Source of the DNA: Ahaetulla prasina
Lineage: Eukaryota > Chordata > Lepidosauria > Squamata > Colubridae
Assembly: GCF_028640845.1 (NCBI RefSeq)
Contig: NC_080540.1
Location: 136,056,420 to 136,120,419, forward strand
Direction: 5' to 3'
DNA: 64,000 bases
How positions within the stretch are numbered: position 1 is the first letter of the stretch; each line of letters starts with the position of its first letter. The notes under the pieces were generated by a model. It worked only from the letters and a program-made list of their open reading frames with translations, did no database searches and had not been told where the DNA came from. This document shows positions 22,804-34,495 of the stretch, piece by piece. A program made the position numbers and the translations under genes.

Positions 22804-24228
22804 GTACAGTGTTCTTTCTACCTTGTTAATGCCAAATTCTTTATCTCCCTTTACTTATATGGCTTTCCATTTCATGCTTGGTAAACATAAAGAAGCTTCT
22901 TATGAAGGACAAAAGGGAAGGGTCACCTAAAATATCAGTCCAAGGCATTTTACTTTGAATTATCCCATGGGGATTCCTTTTATTCTGAAGCATTTTTCAC
23001 ACAGCACCTCTGCCATCTTGGATGGTGCTAGCCAAAGCATGCAGCTTCGCTGTGTGATATAACACAGACAGCCCTGGGCATATTTGTCACACTCTATGAC
23101 GGCCTTCCCAATCCATCTATCATTCAAGTGTTTTGGAATGTGCCAGAATTCCCAATGGCCAAGGCTATTTAGGAAAATTCTGTGCATTATACCATATTGC
23201 ACCCACTGGGAAATACAACATTTTATGCAGGAAGTGACTTTGGGAAACATTTTGGAAGAGTTTTTGCCTCTATATTCCTAGTTGCAACCATTTTTCTCTT
23301 TATTTGAAAAAGCATTCAGCACATCCTACTAACCCATTTCGAATGTATTTCTGAAGAAGCATACATAGGATTGTCTTGCTAATCATTATTGCAGCAGTCA
23401 AGGGATCCTGCTGAATCCAGTCATCACAAGTTCAGGGATCCTAAGTCTCAGAATTCATATTTTCCTTCTGAGCACTGCTATTTTGAAATGATGAATTCCT
23501 ACAATGTGGCCAAGCAGGCTAGTGACTTGCTTTCGCTCTCAAAAAATAACTTGACCAGCAGAAACTTTCTATCAAAGGTGTTCCTGCCAGATGGAGCAAA
23601 CCAAATGTCCCCCCAGTGAGATGTTTAGGAGATGGAACAGAACCTGCTCTGGACCTACTAAATCCAGAACTATTCCATTTTTCAATCAGAATCCGTCAAT
23701 TAAACCAGAGTAGAGCTGGCATAACTAATTTCAATCCACTTGCTCGTTTGCTTTCCAGTAAGTTCAAAAGCTCAGCAAAACCATCTCTCCAGTTCTGCAC
23801 TGACTAGCGCAAGCAAAGTAGTATAGTTGCCAACCTTGTTTCTCTCTTATTGTCCACGCAAGTGGATTATGCAACTAAAGAAACTGAAAATATCAACAGT
23901 TTCTAGTTAGCATGAATTATCTATTTAGCTGCAGATAGATCCCTTTTTTAATTATCATTACAATCACTCTGTGTGCACACATTGGTTCAAGAAATAAGAA
24001 TGTCAAAATAGGAAACGCCTGCTTAAATCGATTATGCACAGAGATGAGCCATACTCTTTTTATTTATTAATTTACTATTTCTATCTGTATTTTTCATCCA
24101 GTGATTGTTGTTGGGAAGATTGTATTAATTACAGATAAAAGTTGAGTGGCAGGTAATCCCAGAAAAAAGAAATCCTGTTCTTTCAGCGAAAGGCATGCAA
24201 TGAGCTGTAGCCTTCCCTTCTTTTTCAG

Positions 24229-24454
24229 AGGGTGAAAGTCCAGTTCAATAAAGGGGAACACGGCTTTGACAACGAGGCTATGAATATGAAGACCATTTTC
24301 CGAGCTGTGGGACCAGCTTTCAAGCAAGGCCTGGAGGTGGAGCCTTTTGAAAGTGTGAATATTTATGCCCTCCTCTGCAAACTCCTGAATATCACACCTG
24401 AACCACATGATGGATCCTTGGACGTCACCCGGCAGATGCTTGTCAAAGACTCAG
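24229..24454 (+). CDS. ENPP7: ENPP7 coding exon 4: last recognised exon
   Basis: This exon encodes residues 341-415 plus one base. It begins RVKVQFNKGEHGFDN after a clean TTTTTCAG acceptor. His351 in GEHGF is the last metal ligand (His353 in human, shifted by the two-residue deletion in exon 3). MKTIFRAVGPAF and GLEVEPFESV follow. A further sequon, NIT, lies near residue 394. The proposed donor is CTCAG|GTCTGG in phase 1, a weaker site than the others. Mammalian ENPP7 has a further C-terminal segment of about 40 residues ending in a hydrophobic GPI-anchor signal. No exon with that character could be recognised downstream. Confidence 0.92.
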
Positions 24455-24477
24455 GTCTGGGTTTTTTTTCTGGTTAG
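24455..24477 (+). other. Possible read-through end of ENPP7 exon 4
   Basis: If the weak GTCTGG donor is not used, the frame continues for seven residues (LGFFSG after Ser-Gly) and stops at TAG, 24475-24477. The product would lack a hydrophobic tail and so a GPI anchor. An AATAAA hexamer lies about 450 bases further on, near 24,924. This is an alternative reading of the 3' end. An unrecognised terminal exon is equally possible. Confidence 0.3.
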
Positions 24478-24941
24478 CTAACACTGCAATTCACCAATTA
24501 TTCAATGAACGGATTCAATCCAAAAAAGATTAATTACATATCCGTCAGAGAGACAGGGTTATAAATTGTCAATGATGTACCTTAATAGTCCCTTATGGAG
24601 GCCGAGAATCCCTAAAGAGTTTGCTCTTTTCTGATCAGGGATAAAAACCCTTTTATTTAAGTCACAGCCGTCTCCACAATCTTTATAAATTGTACACTGA
24701 TGATATCAAACCCCAAAGGATTTGTTTCTTTAACTTAACCAACAAGAAGTTCTAAAGCAAGAAGAGAGTAGCTTTCAAATATTGATATAGTATATAAAAC
24801 ATATATGAATTCTATGAAAATCAATTGGATCAGATTCACACGTTCACACTCTTCCCCACATCTTGTCACTACTTTGTATATGTTCAAGGATGAAGGGCAA
24901 GAGAGTGACAGGTTTTTCTAGTGGAATAAATATATGCAGTC

Positions 24942-25247
24942 CAGAGGCGGGTTTCAGCAGGTTCTGACCAGTTCTGGAGAACCAGTAGCAGAAATTTTGA
25001 GTAGTTCAGAGAACCGGTAGTAAAAATTCTGACTGGCCCCGCCCCCATCTATTCTCTGCCTCCCAATTCGTAGCTGATCGGGAAGAAATGGAGATTTTGC
25101 AGTATCTTTCCCCTGGAGAGGGGTGAGAATGAAGATTTTAAAATATCTTTCCCCTGACACGCCCTCCAAGCGACGCCCACCAAGCCATGCCACGCCCAAG
25201 CCACCCCCACAGAACTGGTAGTAAAAAAAAATTGAAACCCACCACTG
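24942..25247. mobile_element. Non-autonomous hAT element, family A (copy 4)
   Basis: This 306-bp copy lies just downstream of the last recognised ENPP7 exon. It starts CAGAGGCGGGTTTCA and ends TGAAACCCACCACTG, which are near-perfect terminal inverted repeats. The perfect 8-bp duplication is ATGCAGTC (24934-24941 and 25248-25255). Confidence 0.92.
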
Positions 25248-25255
25248 ATGCAGTC

Positions 25256-26136
25256 CCCTCTAAATTCAGGAAAGTCCTGTTTACAATCAGCTTAATTCTT
25301 GCATAATTTCAGATGCCGGCTATCTATGCTTTCAAATCATACTTTAAACAAGCCAGAGTTCCAATTTCACCTGAAGGAGTATGAAGGAGCAAGAAACTGG
25401 AACATAGCAACATATCTTATAACTGTAGAGAGAAACCATGATTCCAATTATGGGCTTTTGTTTTCCAAATTAGTATCATGCCAATATATGCTAAGCTAAG
25501 TTTGCAGTTCACAACTAATGAGCTCCTCTGCTCTCAGCCAACAAAGTGCACCTTTGATCTGAAACCAATTTCTCATATTTTATTCAAGCCATCACTTACT
25601 CTTTTGCTTGTAGGTGAACTCTTACACAAATACCAGTAAAAAATTGACAGCTTCTTACCTTTTGTTATATCTTGTGGGCAACCCCCAAATCTACCTCCCC
25701 ACTTTCCTGGAGCAGGTCAATCTTTCCCTGTGGGCTAACAGATTCATCACAATTGCTCTCCATTGAAAGATGTGCGACCAGGAAGATAGAAAAACAAATT
25801 TCACGACCTGTCAGGGGGAAAAAAATTATAGGGGTGGGTGGGAAGAGAGAGACCAAAGGTGTTATAAGCTCCAGCGGTAGCAGGGAGCCCCCTGCTGGTC
25901 AAATCTTGACACCCAACCTAAGTGTTATCTAATTAGAATATGATGCTTGTCAGAGTGAAGACAGAGCTGCATAATTGGGTCTGGAAAGGAAGCGCATATT
26001 TGAGAGTTCCCCTATCAATGCTAATTAATTAATTACCTTTCAATGTGTAGCTAATGTTGGAAAAAAGAAGTAACAACCTTGGACAGAAACATCTTTTATT
26101 TCCTTGTGTATAAAGTCATCAATAATAAATCCATAA
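25256..26136. other. Downstream of ENPP7, no terminal exon recognised
   Basis: I looked here and in 24,478-24,933 for a phase-1 exon ending in a hydrophobic GPI signal. None was convincing. Confidence 0.5.
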
Positions 26137-26490
26137 GGGACGGGATGGCTCTGTGGCTAAGACACCGAGCTTGTCGATCAAAAGGTCAGCAGTTCAGCGG
26201 TTCAAGTCCCTAGTGCTGCGTAATGGGGTGAGCGCCTGTTACTTGTCCCAGCTTCTGCCAACCTAGCGGTTCAAAAGCATGTAAAAAATGCAAGTAGAAA
26301 AATAGGGACCACCTATGGTGGGAAGGTAACAGCGTTCTGTGGCCTTTGGCATTTAGTCATACCGGCCACATGACCATGGAGACGTCTTCGGACAGCACTG
26401 GTTCTTTGGCTTTGAAACAGAGATGAGCACCGACCCCTAGAGTCGAGAACAACTAGTACATATGTGTAAGGGGAACCTTTACCTTTATTT
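26137..26490 (+). mobile_element. tRNA-derived SINE (about 350 bp), plus strand
   Basis: GATGGCTCTGTGGCTAAGAC is the A-box head and GCGGTTCAAGTCCC the B-box. The body shares GGTGGGAAGGTAACAGCG and GGCCACATGACC with 16,274. It ends in GGGGAACCTTTACCTTTA. It is not a functional tRNA gene, because the cloverleaf is incomplete and the repeat body follows. Confidence 0.85.
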
Positions 26491-29400
26491 TACTTTTAAT
26501 AAATCCATTTAGTGCATGGATTCAGATTTACAGAACCGGTATGGAAATACTAAGTGTAACCTGGTATTTACTCTAAGTGTGCACTGTACCACATGCCTGC
26601 CAAACATGTCAGCCTCAGATGTAGCTCAGAGTAGAGCCATTTTGGTGCACAGGCAAAAACTGGGCTAAATTCGAACCCATTAGTATGGAGGAAGTAGATA
26701 GGATATTGGAGCTGTAAGCTCAGCCACCTCAGTGTTAGAGCCCCTGTTAAGCTTCCTGGAAGATGACGTGTGGTTGGCTCTGGGTGGTGGTGAATGTGTC
26801 TTCAATGGAGGAGATCATCACTTAAAGAGATAGCGTGCATTCTCTCCTCAAGAATCTGTTGTTTGACTCAACCATTTTGGATCATTTTTGTCCTACTCCA
26901 TCGTTATTGCTCCATACCAACATACATACATACATACATACATACATACATACATACATACATGCATACATAAAAACAGTTCAGCTATTCTTAGACATAC
27001 ATTAATTTGCTCCAGGCCAGTTCACCAAGTTAAATGTGCTTAGGTTTCTGCCCAGGCTCACTCTTCTTGATCCATCCATGGCCTCTTGGAAACAATTTCA
27101 ATTATCACAACAGTGAAAAATGTATCATTGTTCTCCTGGAAGTTATGGGCAGGCACTGAGGTCTCATCTATATTCACCGAGTCATGTATTAAACTCTCTA
27201 TATGAATGTCTCCCAGGAATTGTTGGGTTCAGCTATACTGTACAAGCAAATGTTACTTGTCCTTTAACATAGGGAATGACAGAAACTCATTATTTCCATT
27301 CCTAATGAATCGCTGAAGTAAAATACAGCATCCAACTTAATCTTCTATACAACCATTTTCTAAAATTAAATTGACCCTGCAACTCCAATTTAGCATTAGA
27401 AAAAGGATCAAAATACATTTTTCAAGAAATACCACACTGCATTCATATTTGACTTGGCGCAGTAGTGAAAATAGTTAGAACTACTCTATTATATTTCAAA
27501 CTCCCAACAGATCAATTAAGCAAAGATACGATGTTTGAACATTCCAAAAGAGCCCAGGCAGGAAGAACAATTTATACTGAGTAAATCCATCCTAAAGTTG
27601 GTGCGATTCAGAAGGTTTGCTTATTGGTATCATTTAAGATTTGGAAAAACCAACCCCATCCCCCCCTCACCTGATGGCTGATTTTTTTTTCCCCAGTGAT
27701 AGCCTTTTGCCATGGATGCAAAAGATGGAGTGTAACTCTGAAAAGAAAAATCGCATATACTTTTTTTTGGGGGGGGGGGGGACAATGATTTTGTGGTTCC
27801 CGTTTACAAAGGAAGAAAAACATAGAAAAATAGCAAGGAAGATCTTTTATAAGGGTTTCGAATTTGGGGACAGGGAATTGTAAGACTCCCCCCTTTCCTT
27901 GCTTGAGCAGCTGGTTTTTTTAGCCAATCTGAAGAATCAGGGGTTTCTGAGGAATAGATTTGTGCAGAGTGAGCCAATATGGGTAATGAGAAAATATAGG
28001 AAGAGGAGGAATATCAACCCAGGGTCTTAGGAAGAAAGCATCTATTTTTGAAAGGGAGGGAGGGAAGAAAGGATCGGGAAGGGGAGACTCAGGCTAACAT
28101 TATAACATTCTATAATGTTCTATAACATTATAGAAGAGAGAGGCAACCTGCGCATGTCATGAACATTAGGTTCAAATTGTCTGTATTTATTTTCCTGAAA
28201 GGAGCAGAAAGAGATTAGCGAGTGGGGGCAGACCCACTCTTGGATAACAAGAAATATGTCCAAGGCTAAGTGGTTTTCCTTTTCAGTAGCATCTATCTGC
28301 TTTATTCAGCTATGGCAAATTGAAAATTCTCAGTAATTTAACTGCGGACTTGATCCATCTCTGCTAGGATATTCACTATTGCTCTTTCTAATTCCCAGAT
28401 TCCTAGTCCCAGAAATTATCCCCTCACAAAAGAAGGGAGCCTGCTGTTTCTTTCCACCAGGGGATTTGAAGTTCATCTGGAAGGCAGCTGGAGAAGATCT
28501 GCGTGTTCCCGGCTCTTATGAATTGTTATTGCAGGGACAAAGGATACTAATGTACAGGAACCGTAGAAATTCACTAAAGAAAATAAGATATATTTTTTTG
28601 TCCACATTGTCAAAATAAACATGGTTTGATTAGAAAAAACATGGCCAACAGTCTTGTCTCATTTGGGGTGATGGGAAAGGTTATGGGAAAGGGGGGGGGA
28701 AGTTTGGGAGCCTTGTGAGAAAATTGCAGGCTGTGTAAGAGGACTGAGTTCTGGAGAGGGTGCTGGTCTTGTAACATAAGCCAGTATAGAAGAGGGTAGG
28801 GAAGAGACTATTCTGTGCACTGGTCTCAGCATAATTGCAGTTATGGGCTGGGAGAATCTCCCCTGGGTTAGAACAAGGGAAGGAGGCCCTTGTTTATAAA
28901 CAATCCATTGGTATACATAATTAGTACGGCATGTTGTAGCTCAGGTCCCTGTGCCTTGCAAGGTTTCATTTGGAAAATACTCCACGTAGCTCGAACAACC
29001 AATCTGATTCCCTACCAATGTCTATTTATAAATTTCTACCTACTGTCTCTCTTAGCACAACTTCATATTGCACTTAAAGCCTAAATTCAAATGTTGAAGC
29101 GGTAGTCTAATACGGCACATCCAATATGCAAGTTCAAATTTCTGCTAAGTGGGTCCCCCACTTTTGGTGGGAGGGGGGCAGTCAGTGCTTAGGAAAGTTG
29201 GTTCTTAAACTGCGAATCCTTCCACAGTCCATATTTCAGCTCAGAATATGACAGAAACCACAAGCCTCGTACCTCCAGAATTCTATTGAAGTGATACTGC
29301 AGTTAATTCCAACACTATGATTTCCTACAGACAGCTAAGAGCACAGTTCATTTCTTTTTGCAGTTTTTAAAAAAAAAAATCTTGTAAGAGTAGAATGAAT

Positions 29401-29639
29401 TTCTTTGGCTCTCAAGTACATCCAAGGTACAACATTCTGTCCTAGTCATTGCACAAACACCATCTGTGTTTGCAAGTCTCTATCTAAACTAATATATTCT
29501 GAAAATCTATCTGCCCAGTAGCGTTTCTATATTTCCGATCGCTTTTCAAAGGTCCCCTGTGATACTTATTCTAAATAGGGGGCACAAAATTTATGATATT
29601 GCAGTCTGAATTCCTGACACAAAACTCCATGCCATTTGG
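26491..29639. other. Intergenic, largely unrecognised
   Basis: Holds the CATA array (26,930), a G-run near 27,770, and a small palindrome of ATTATAGAA/TTCTATAAT type at about 28,100-28,135. No exon is supported. Confidence 0.5.
26930..26971 (+). repeat. (CATA)n microsatellite
   Basis: About ten CATA units, with one CATG variant near the end. Confidence 0.95.
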
Positions 29640-30640
29640 GTAGAGGCAACCTACTGATCTTTACATTTGGAAGCCACAGGTAAAATCTGGACCGACTTTA
29701 GAAATCATTTACAAAATCTATATTTAGCTCCAGTAACAACATATGTAGTGATTTTATCAAAAGCTTTTTCTGCATTAAACAATAGAACGTGTGGCTTGGT
29801 CTTTTTTTCCTTTATTCAAATCAATTAAATCTGCTACCAACAAAATATTATATGATCCATATCTAGTTTTGAACAATCCAACTCACTCATTCTTGATCAC
29901 AGAAAGTATCACTTGCTGAGCTCTATTGGCTAAGACAGCAGTTAATATATTAATTGACATTGGTCAAGGAATACTGTATAGTTTCTAAACTAATATAGTT
30001 TAGAATATAAAATACAATCTTTACCAGGTTTTGGTATACACATCAATTATTAAAGGAGACATATCAATTTCAAAGTCTTACTAGTCTTAAACTTAATTCA
30101 TGAAGTTTAGGAACAAGGTAAGTAAATACTTGATACTATTCCACAAGTTGGGGGGGGAATCAAGCCCAGGTGCTTTATCATTATTCATATTCAGAATCAC
30201 TTATTTATCCATACTCAAAAGAGTGACAAATAATAAGAAATCGGATTGTGGAAGATCAAATTTTAATTTTAAAATCAACTCCATGATCATTAGACCAATT
30301 CTGATGTTTATTATGTATGTTGCAGGATAAAAATTTAAAAATTGAAAATGTATGCCTTCAAGAAAATCTGTTTGTCTTATCCATCTCTCTTATGTCTATT
30401 TTTAAAGTCTATGACAATTTATTCATCTCTTTTATGCTTCAAGCTACTTGCCAACATCCAGCCAGGTTTTTCACTATTTTCCCATTGTTTTAAAAAAAAC
30501 TATATTATATCCAATATGATATTTCACAACTATCTATATGCAGATTAAGTGAAAAATATATGCCCATTCTAATTAAGAAAAGGGACAAAAGGGATAAATG
30601 AGACAAAAAGGAGAACAAATAATAAATAAGGAAAAAGAGC
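29640..30640 (-). mobile_element. Degenerate L1 LINE ORF2 fragment
   Basis: The complement of 29,750-29,776 encodes NAEKAFDKI, the L1 reverse-transcriptase motif around the first catalytic aspartate. Adjacent complements give NRAQQVILSVIKNE-like and SLTNVNILTAVL-like pieces. Frames are broken and the limits are approximate. Confidence 0.65.
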
Positions 30641-31511
30641 ATATCACTTTTAGCTGACATGGTTTTGTATCTCTATCCCTGGAACTGGAACAAATTCATG
30701 TAAAAGCCACATTTAACATGAATCTCTATTTAAAAAGAGTAGGTGTGTTGCTGAGCCATTGGTCAAGCAATTCACCAGTGGTGAAATAACTTCTCATACC
30801 CTCCAGAATACTCTCCCCGTTTTTCATCTGATTCCCCCTGGTTACAGAAGAATAAAGTGGTTACACACCACAAGCCCATAAACGTCTTTGTGAGCAAACC
30901 TCCCTCTCCAGCAGCCAGAATCACAGGCTGATTATCCATGTATTCATTCTAATGAGGATGTGTAGCAAGTGAGCAAACCCTTGTTTCTCCCATCCCGGGT
31001 CAAAGATCAACATCAAATAGATAGGACAGATATGATACAGGGGGGAGCACATGGCACTTGTAAATTCACCATCAATACGCACAGGAGTCTTAAACGTGTC
31101 ATGCTTGATTCCTTGACGTGTCCCATTTTTTTTGAGATGAAAAGTATGTAGGAACTGGACATATATACACCTCATTAAATCATGTATAATATATCATAGG
31201 TTTATATGTTTACAATACACCCTCAGTCTGAGATACAATGCTGACAAGACAATAACATTTTCTTTTAAATGGTGACATCTAGTGGCCATATCTATGTATG
31301 GTTGATTACGATGACCATCGTAAGAAGCAGTTTGCTGTCTTGAAATTGAAATATGTTAGGTGGCTCATTTCCCCCCAGCAAAGTTTATTATTCTTTTTCT
31401 GTGCAGTGCATGCCAGTTGTCTGGATTCACCTTTGTTAGCCTCAAAAAGGATTTCCTTGGCAGAAATACAAGACCTCTCTTCCCTACCTTTTGTAGCTAC
31501 TGTATTTGTTG
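30641..31511. other. Intergenic, nothing recognised
   Basis: AT-rich, no repeat end identified. 32,216-32,789 is similar. Confidence 0.5.
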
Positions 31512-32215
31512 AAATACTTCTTTTCCAAAAACACCACACTACTAACCAGAGCATATAAAACATTTGCTAGACCAATTCTAGAATACAGCTCGCCTGTTTG
31601 GAACCCTCACATCTCTGACATCAATACAATTGAACGTGTCCAGAAATATTTTACAAGAAGAGTTCTCCATTCCTCTGAAAACAATAAAATACCTTATCCC
31701 ACCAGACTTGAAATCCTAGGCTTAGAAAACTTGGAACTCCGTCGCCTTCGACAAGACCTAAGTTTAACTCACAGAATCATCTATTGTAATGTCCTTCCTG
31801 TCAAAGACTACTTCAGCTTTAATTGCAATAATACTAGAGCAACTAATAGATTTAAACTTAATGTCAACCGCTTTAATCTAGATTGCAGAAAATATGACTT
31901 CTGTAACAGAATCATCAGTGCTTGGAATACTTTACCTGACTCTGTGGTCTCTTCTCATAATCCTAAAAGCTTTAACCAAAAACTTTCTACTATTGACCTC
32001 ACCCCATTCCTAAGAGGACCATAAGGGGCGTGCATAAGCGCACAAACGTGCCTACCGTTCCTGTCCTATTGTTTTTCTTTTCTTCTTCCTATATATATAT
32101 GCTTATACCTCCTTATATTTACTCATATAAGTGTTTATATACTATATAATCTTTTTGTATGATACCTACATATATTGTTGTGACAAAATAAATAAATAAA
32201 TAAATAAATGAAATA
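31512..32215 (+). mobile_element. CR1-L3/L2-like LINE, best-preserved copy
   Basis: This copy is open from about 31,512 to the stop at 32,022-32,024, about 170 codons of the reverse-transcriptase C-terminus. Landmarks are TFARPILEYSSPVWNPH, LENLELRRLRQDLSLTHRII, AWNTLPDSVV and the end TPFLRGP. The 3' UTR and an (AAAT)n tail follow. The 5' end is truncated and lacks the catalytic palm. The long open frame implies a fairly recent insertion. Confidence 0.88.
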
Positions 32216-33431
32216 TAGTCCAGATTCCCAAGGAGACAGGGGCTGCATTCCAGATGAACAAGAGTCAGCAAAGATTGGATAGTTTGTGTGAGTCTATTTA
32301 AACAATGTTTAAACTATTTAAACATTTCCAGTTCTTGTTATCTGCTTTGCCTGCTAGAGTTTTTATGTACTGGCCATATTATATTTTACCTAGTAATGTC
32401 TTTTTTCTATTCTTCATTTGGTCTTTCTTATAGGGCTCTTTGGTATTCAGTAAGCCTTCCTGGTATCCCACCTTCAGTGCATCATATTAATTGCCTTTCA
32501 GGTGTTCTTCCAATGCTGTTTTTTCTTCTTCAACTGTTGGTGTAATTGCAACATTCTGCGCCCACCTATGCTGCTTGGTAAGAAGAGTCGGTCAATGTCT
32601 CTGGATTGAAGGATTCATGGTCATTATTTTTCCTTAGTTTTTAGTTCTGCTTGAGTCCAGTCCATTATTCAGCTCCCCAAGTGGGGGGAAGGGAGAAGGA
32701 CATGCTGCTTAGGAGTGGGAAGGAAGGAGGCCCATGTACCACCGGGCCTAACAAGCTGAGGCCTCCCAGCCCACAGTGAGGGGAGGTTGCAGCACTCCTG
32801 TAATGGCGACCATTCTGCCAACTGCCCTAATTTTGCTCATGTGACTGCATTAGCGCCGTAACAGTTGTCACTTTGTGTAAGGATCATATGTCCCTTTGTT
32901 CTTCACCATTGTAATTACAAAAAGTCACTGGACGAATGGTCATAAATCAAGGAATACCTGTATGGAGCTCTGATACAGCTCTTTAGTTTTATTTAATGTC
33001 TAAGTGGCAATTTTCTCTCTTTATTCTTCTTCCCCTTTTACAATGGGGTTTCCAGTATCACAGTTTAGGCAGATAAGAGGAAATTTAGCTCTCCTTGATT
33101 CTTTCAAGATTCTTTAGAATTTCCTTGATTCCTTCCCATACCTAAGTCAATCTTCTCCCACAGAATATAGCCTTTTAATGCTGGCAGACATTTTTCTAGG
33201 TAAAAATAAGCATTGATATTTTTTGTTAATATTCTCATACTTGATATGTCTTCTATTGCTTCGGACCACTTTCTCTAACCTGGAACCACCAGTTCTTTGG
33301 ATTTCCAGCTAGAAAAGCTAAAGGAACCCTGGGAATGCTATTATCAAGAAAAAACTGGCTTTATAGGCGATATTACAAGCACTTCAAAATTGTGCAAATT
33401 GGCAACCCATGAAACTTCTCCAATAATAGTA

Positions 33432-33824
33432 TATGTAGTCCTCAACTTACAGCCATTTGTTTAGTGACCATCCACACTTACAACAGCACTGAAAAAAGTG
33501 ACTTATGAATGTTTTTCACACTTAGTGTTTGTTGTAGCATCCCTCCATAGCCTGTGATCAAAAATCAGATGCTTTACAACTGACTCATGTTTATGATGTT
33601 TATGTTGCAGTGTCCTGGGGGGTCATGACCTGTTATGACCTACTGACAAGTAAAGTCAACGGGGAAGTGACATATTCCCTTAACAACCATGTTACTAACT
33701 TAACAACTGTAAGGATTCACTTAACAACTGTGACAAGAAAGGCTGTAAAGCAATGCAAAACCACTATCTTGCTTGGCAAAGGAAATTTTGGGCTCAGTTG
33801 TGACCATAAATCAAGGACTACCAT
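33432..33824. mobile_element. Tigger-like element, near full length
   Basis: A TGTAGTCCTCAACTTACAG start and AAATCAAGGACTACCATG end give inverted ends. The middle has GTGTCCTGGGGGGTCATG and GTTACTAACTTAACAACTG. A separate 3' half of the same family lies at about 32,790-32,965. Confidence 0.75.
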
Positions 33825-34106
33825 GATTAGAATGGGTTTCATCCTATTTCAGGCAGGCTGCACCATTTTGCATTAACTGACGCCTCCAAGTGGTTTTCAG
33901 GGGCAGCCCCCTGTAAAGGAAATTACAAGGTTACAATAAAATAGGTTAATAGGTTTTGCACCCATCATCTCAGAGAAAAGTCATGTCAGAGGCAGGATCG
34001 GACTTGGCAATAGGAACAACAAATATCATGCCAACTAATGGATGGATCGTGAGCTCTTAATCTTAACAGTGAAGGCATTAACCCATTACTAAAACAGTAG
34101 AGTTTA

Positions 34107-34108
<2 letters not shown>

Positions 34109-34167
<59 letters not shown>
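34109..34167 (+). repeat. (TTA)n microsatellite at an L2-like tail
   Basis: About nineteen TTA units abut the 3' end of the reversed L2-like LINE, so the array was probably seeded by its tail. Confidence 0.95.
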
Positions 34168-34168
<1 letters not shown>

Positions 34169-34495
34169 TAGATTTTTATACCGCCCTTCTCCCAAAGGAC
34201 TCAGGGCGGTGTACAGCCAGAAATAAAAACAGTAACAAATACAATTTAAAATAAACAGTTAAAAAACTTATTATAAAATTGGGCAAAAATTTAAAACATA
34301 TTAAAAATTTAAAACCCATTAAAATACATCCAAAAAATTAAAATTTAGAATTTAAAATTTAAGCCAACCCCGCGCGAGTAAATAAATATGTCTTCAGCTC
34401 ATGGCGAAAGGTCCGAAGGTCAGGCAATTGGCGCAAGCCAGGAGGAAGTTCGTTCCAGAGAGTAGGAGCCCCCACAGAGTTCAGCTATCACTCTG
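34168..34495 (-). mobile_element. L2-like LINE 3' end
   Basis: On the minus strand the end of a reverse-transcriptase frame reads APTLWNELPPGLRQLPDLRT, then FRHELKTYLFTRAGLA and a stop. The 3' UTR has the CCGCCCTGAGTCCTTTGGG / AGGGCGGTATAAA stem typical of L2-type tails, followed by the (TTA)n array at 34,109. It is the best evidence of an L2 lineage here. Confidence 0.85.

Noticed and set aside
22804..22884. Extension of ENPP7 exon 3 to the stop after 22,881
   Set aside because: Homology ends at the GTACAG donor, and exon 4 continues in phase.
26140..26215. A tRNA gene
   Set aside because: The A and B boxes belong to the head of a SINE. The acceptor stem is not complete and the same unit recurs at 16,274.
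28357..28618. Possible ENPP7 terminal exon after CTCTGCTAG
   Set aside because: The acceptor is plausible and phase 1 fits, but the frame has no hydrophobic C-terminal end and no similarity to ENPP7 tails.
31506..32024. 172-codon open frame as a host gene
   Set aside because: It is clearly the C-terminus of a LINE reverse transcriptase, with a LINE tail directly behind it and copies elsewhere in the window.
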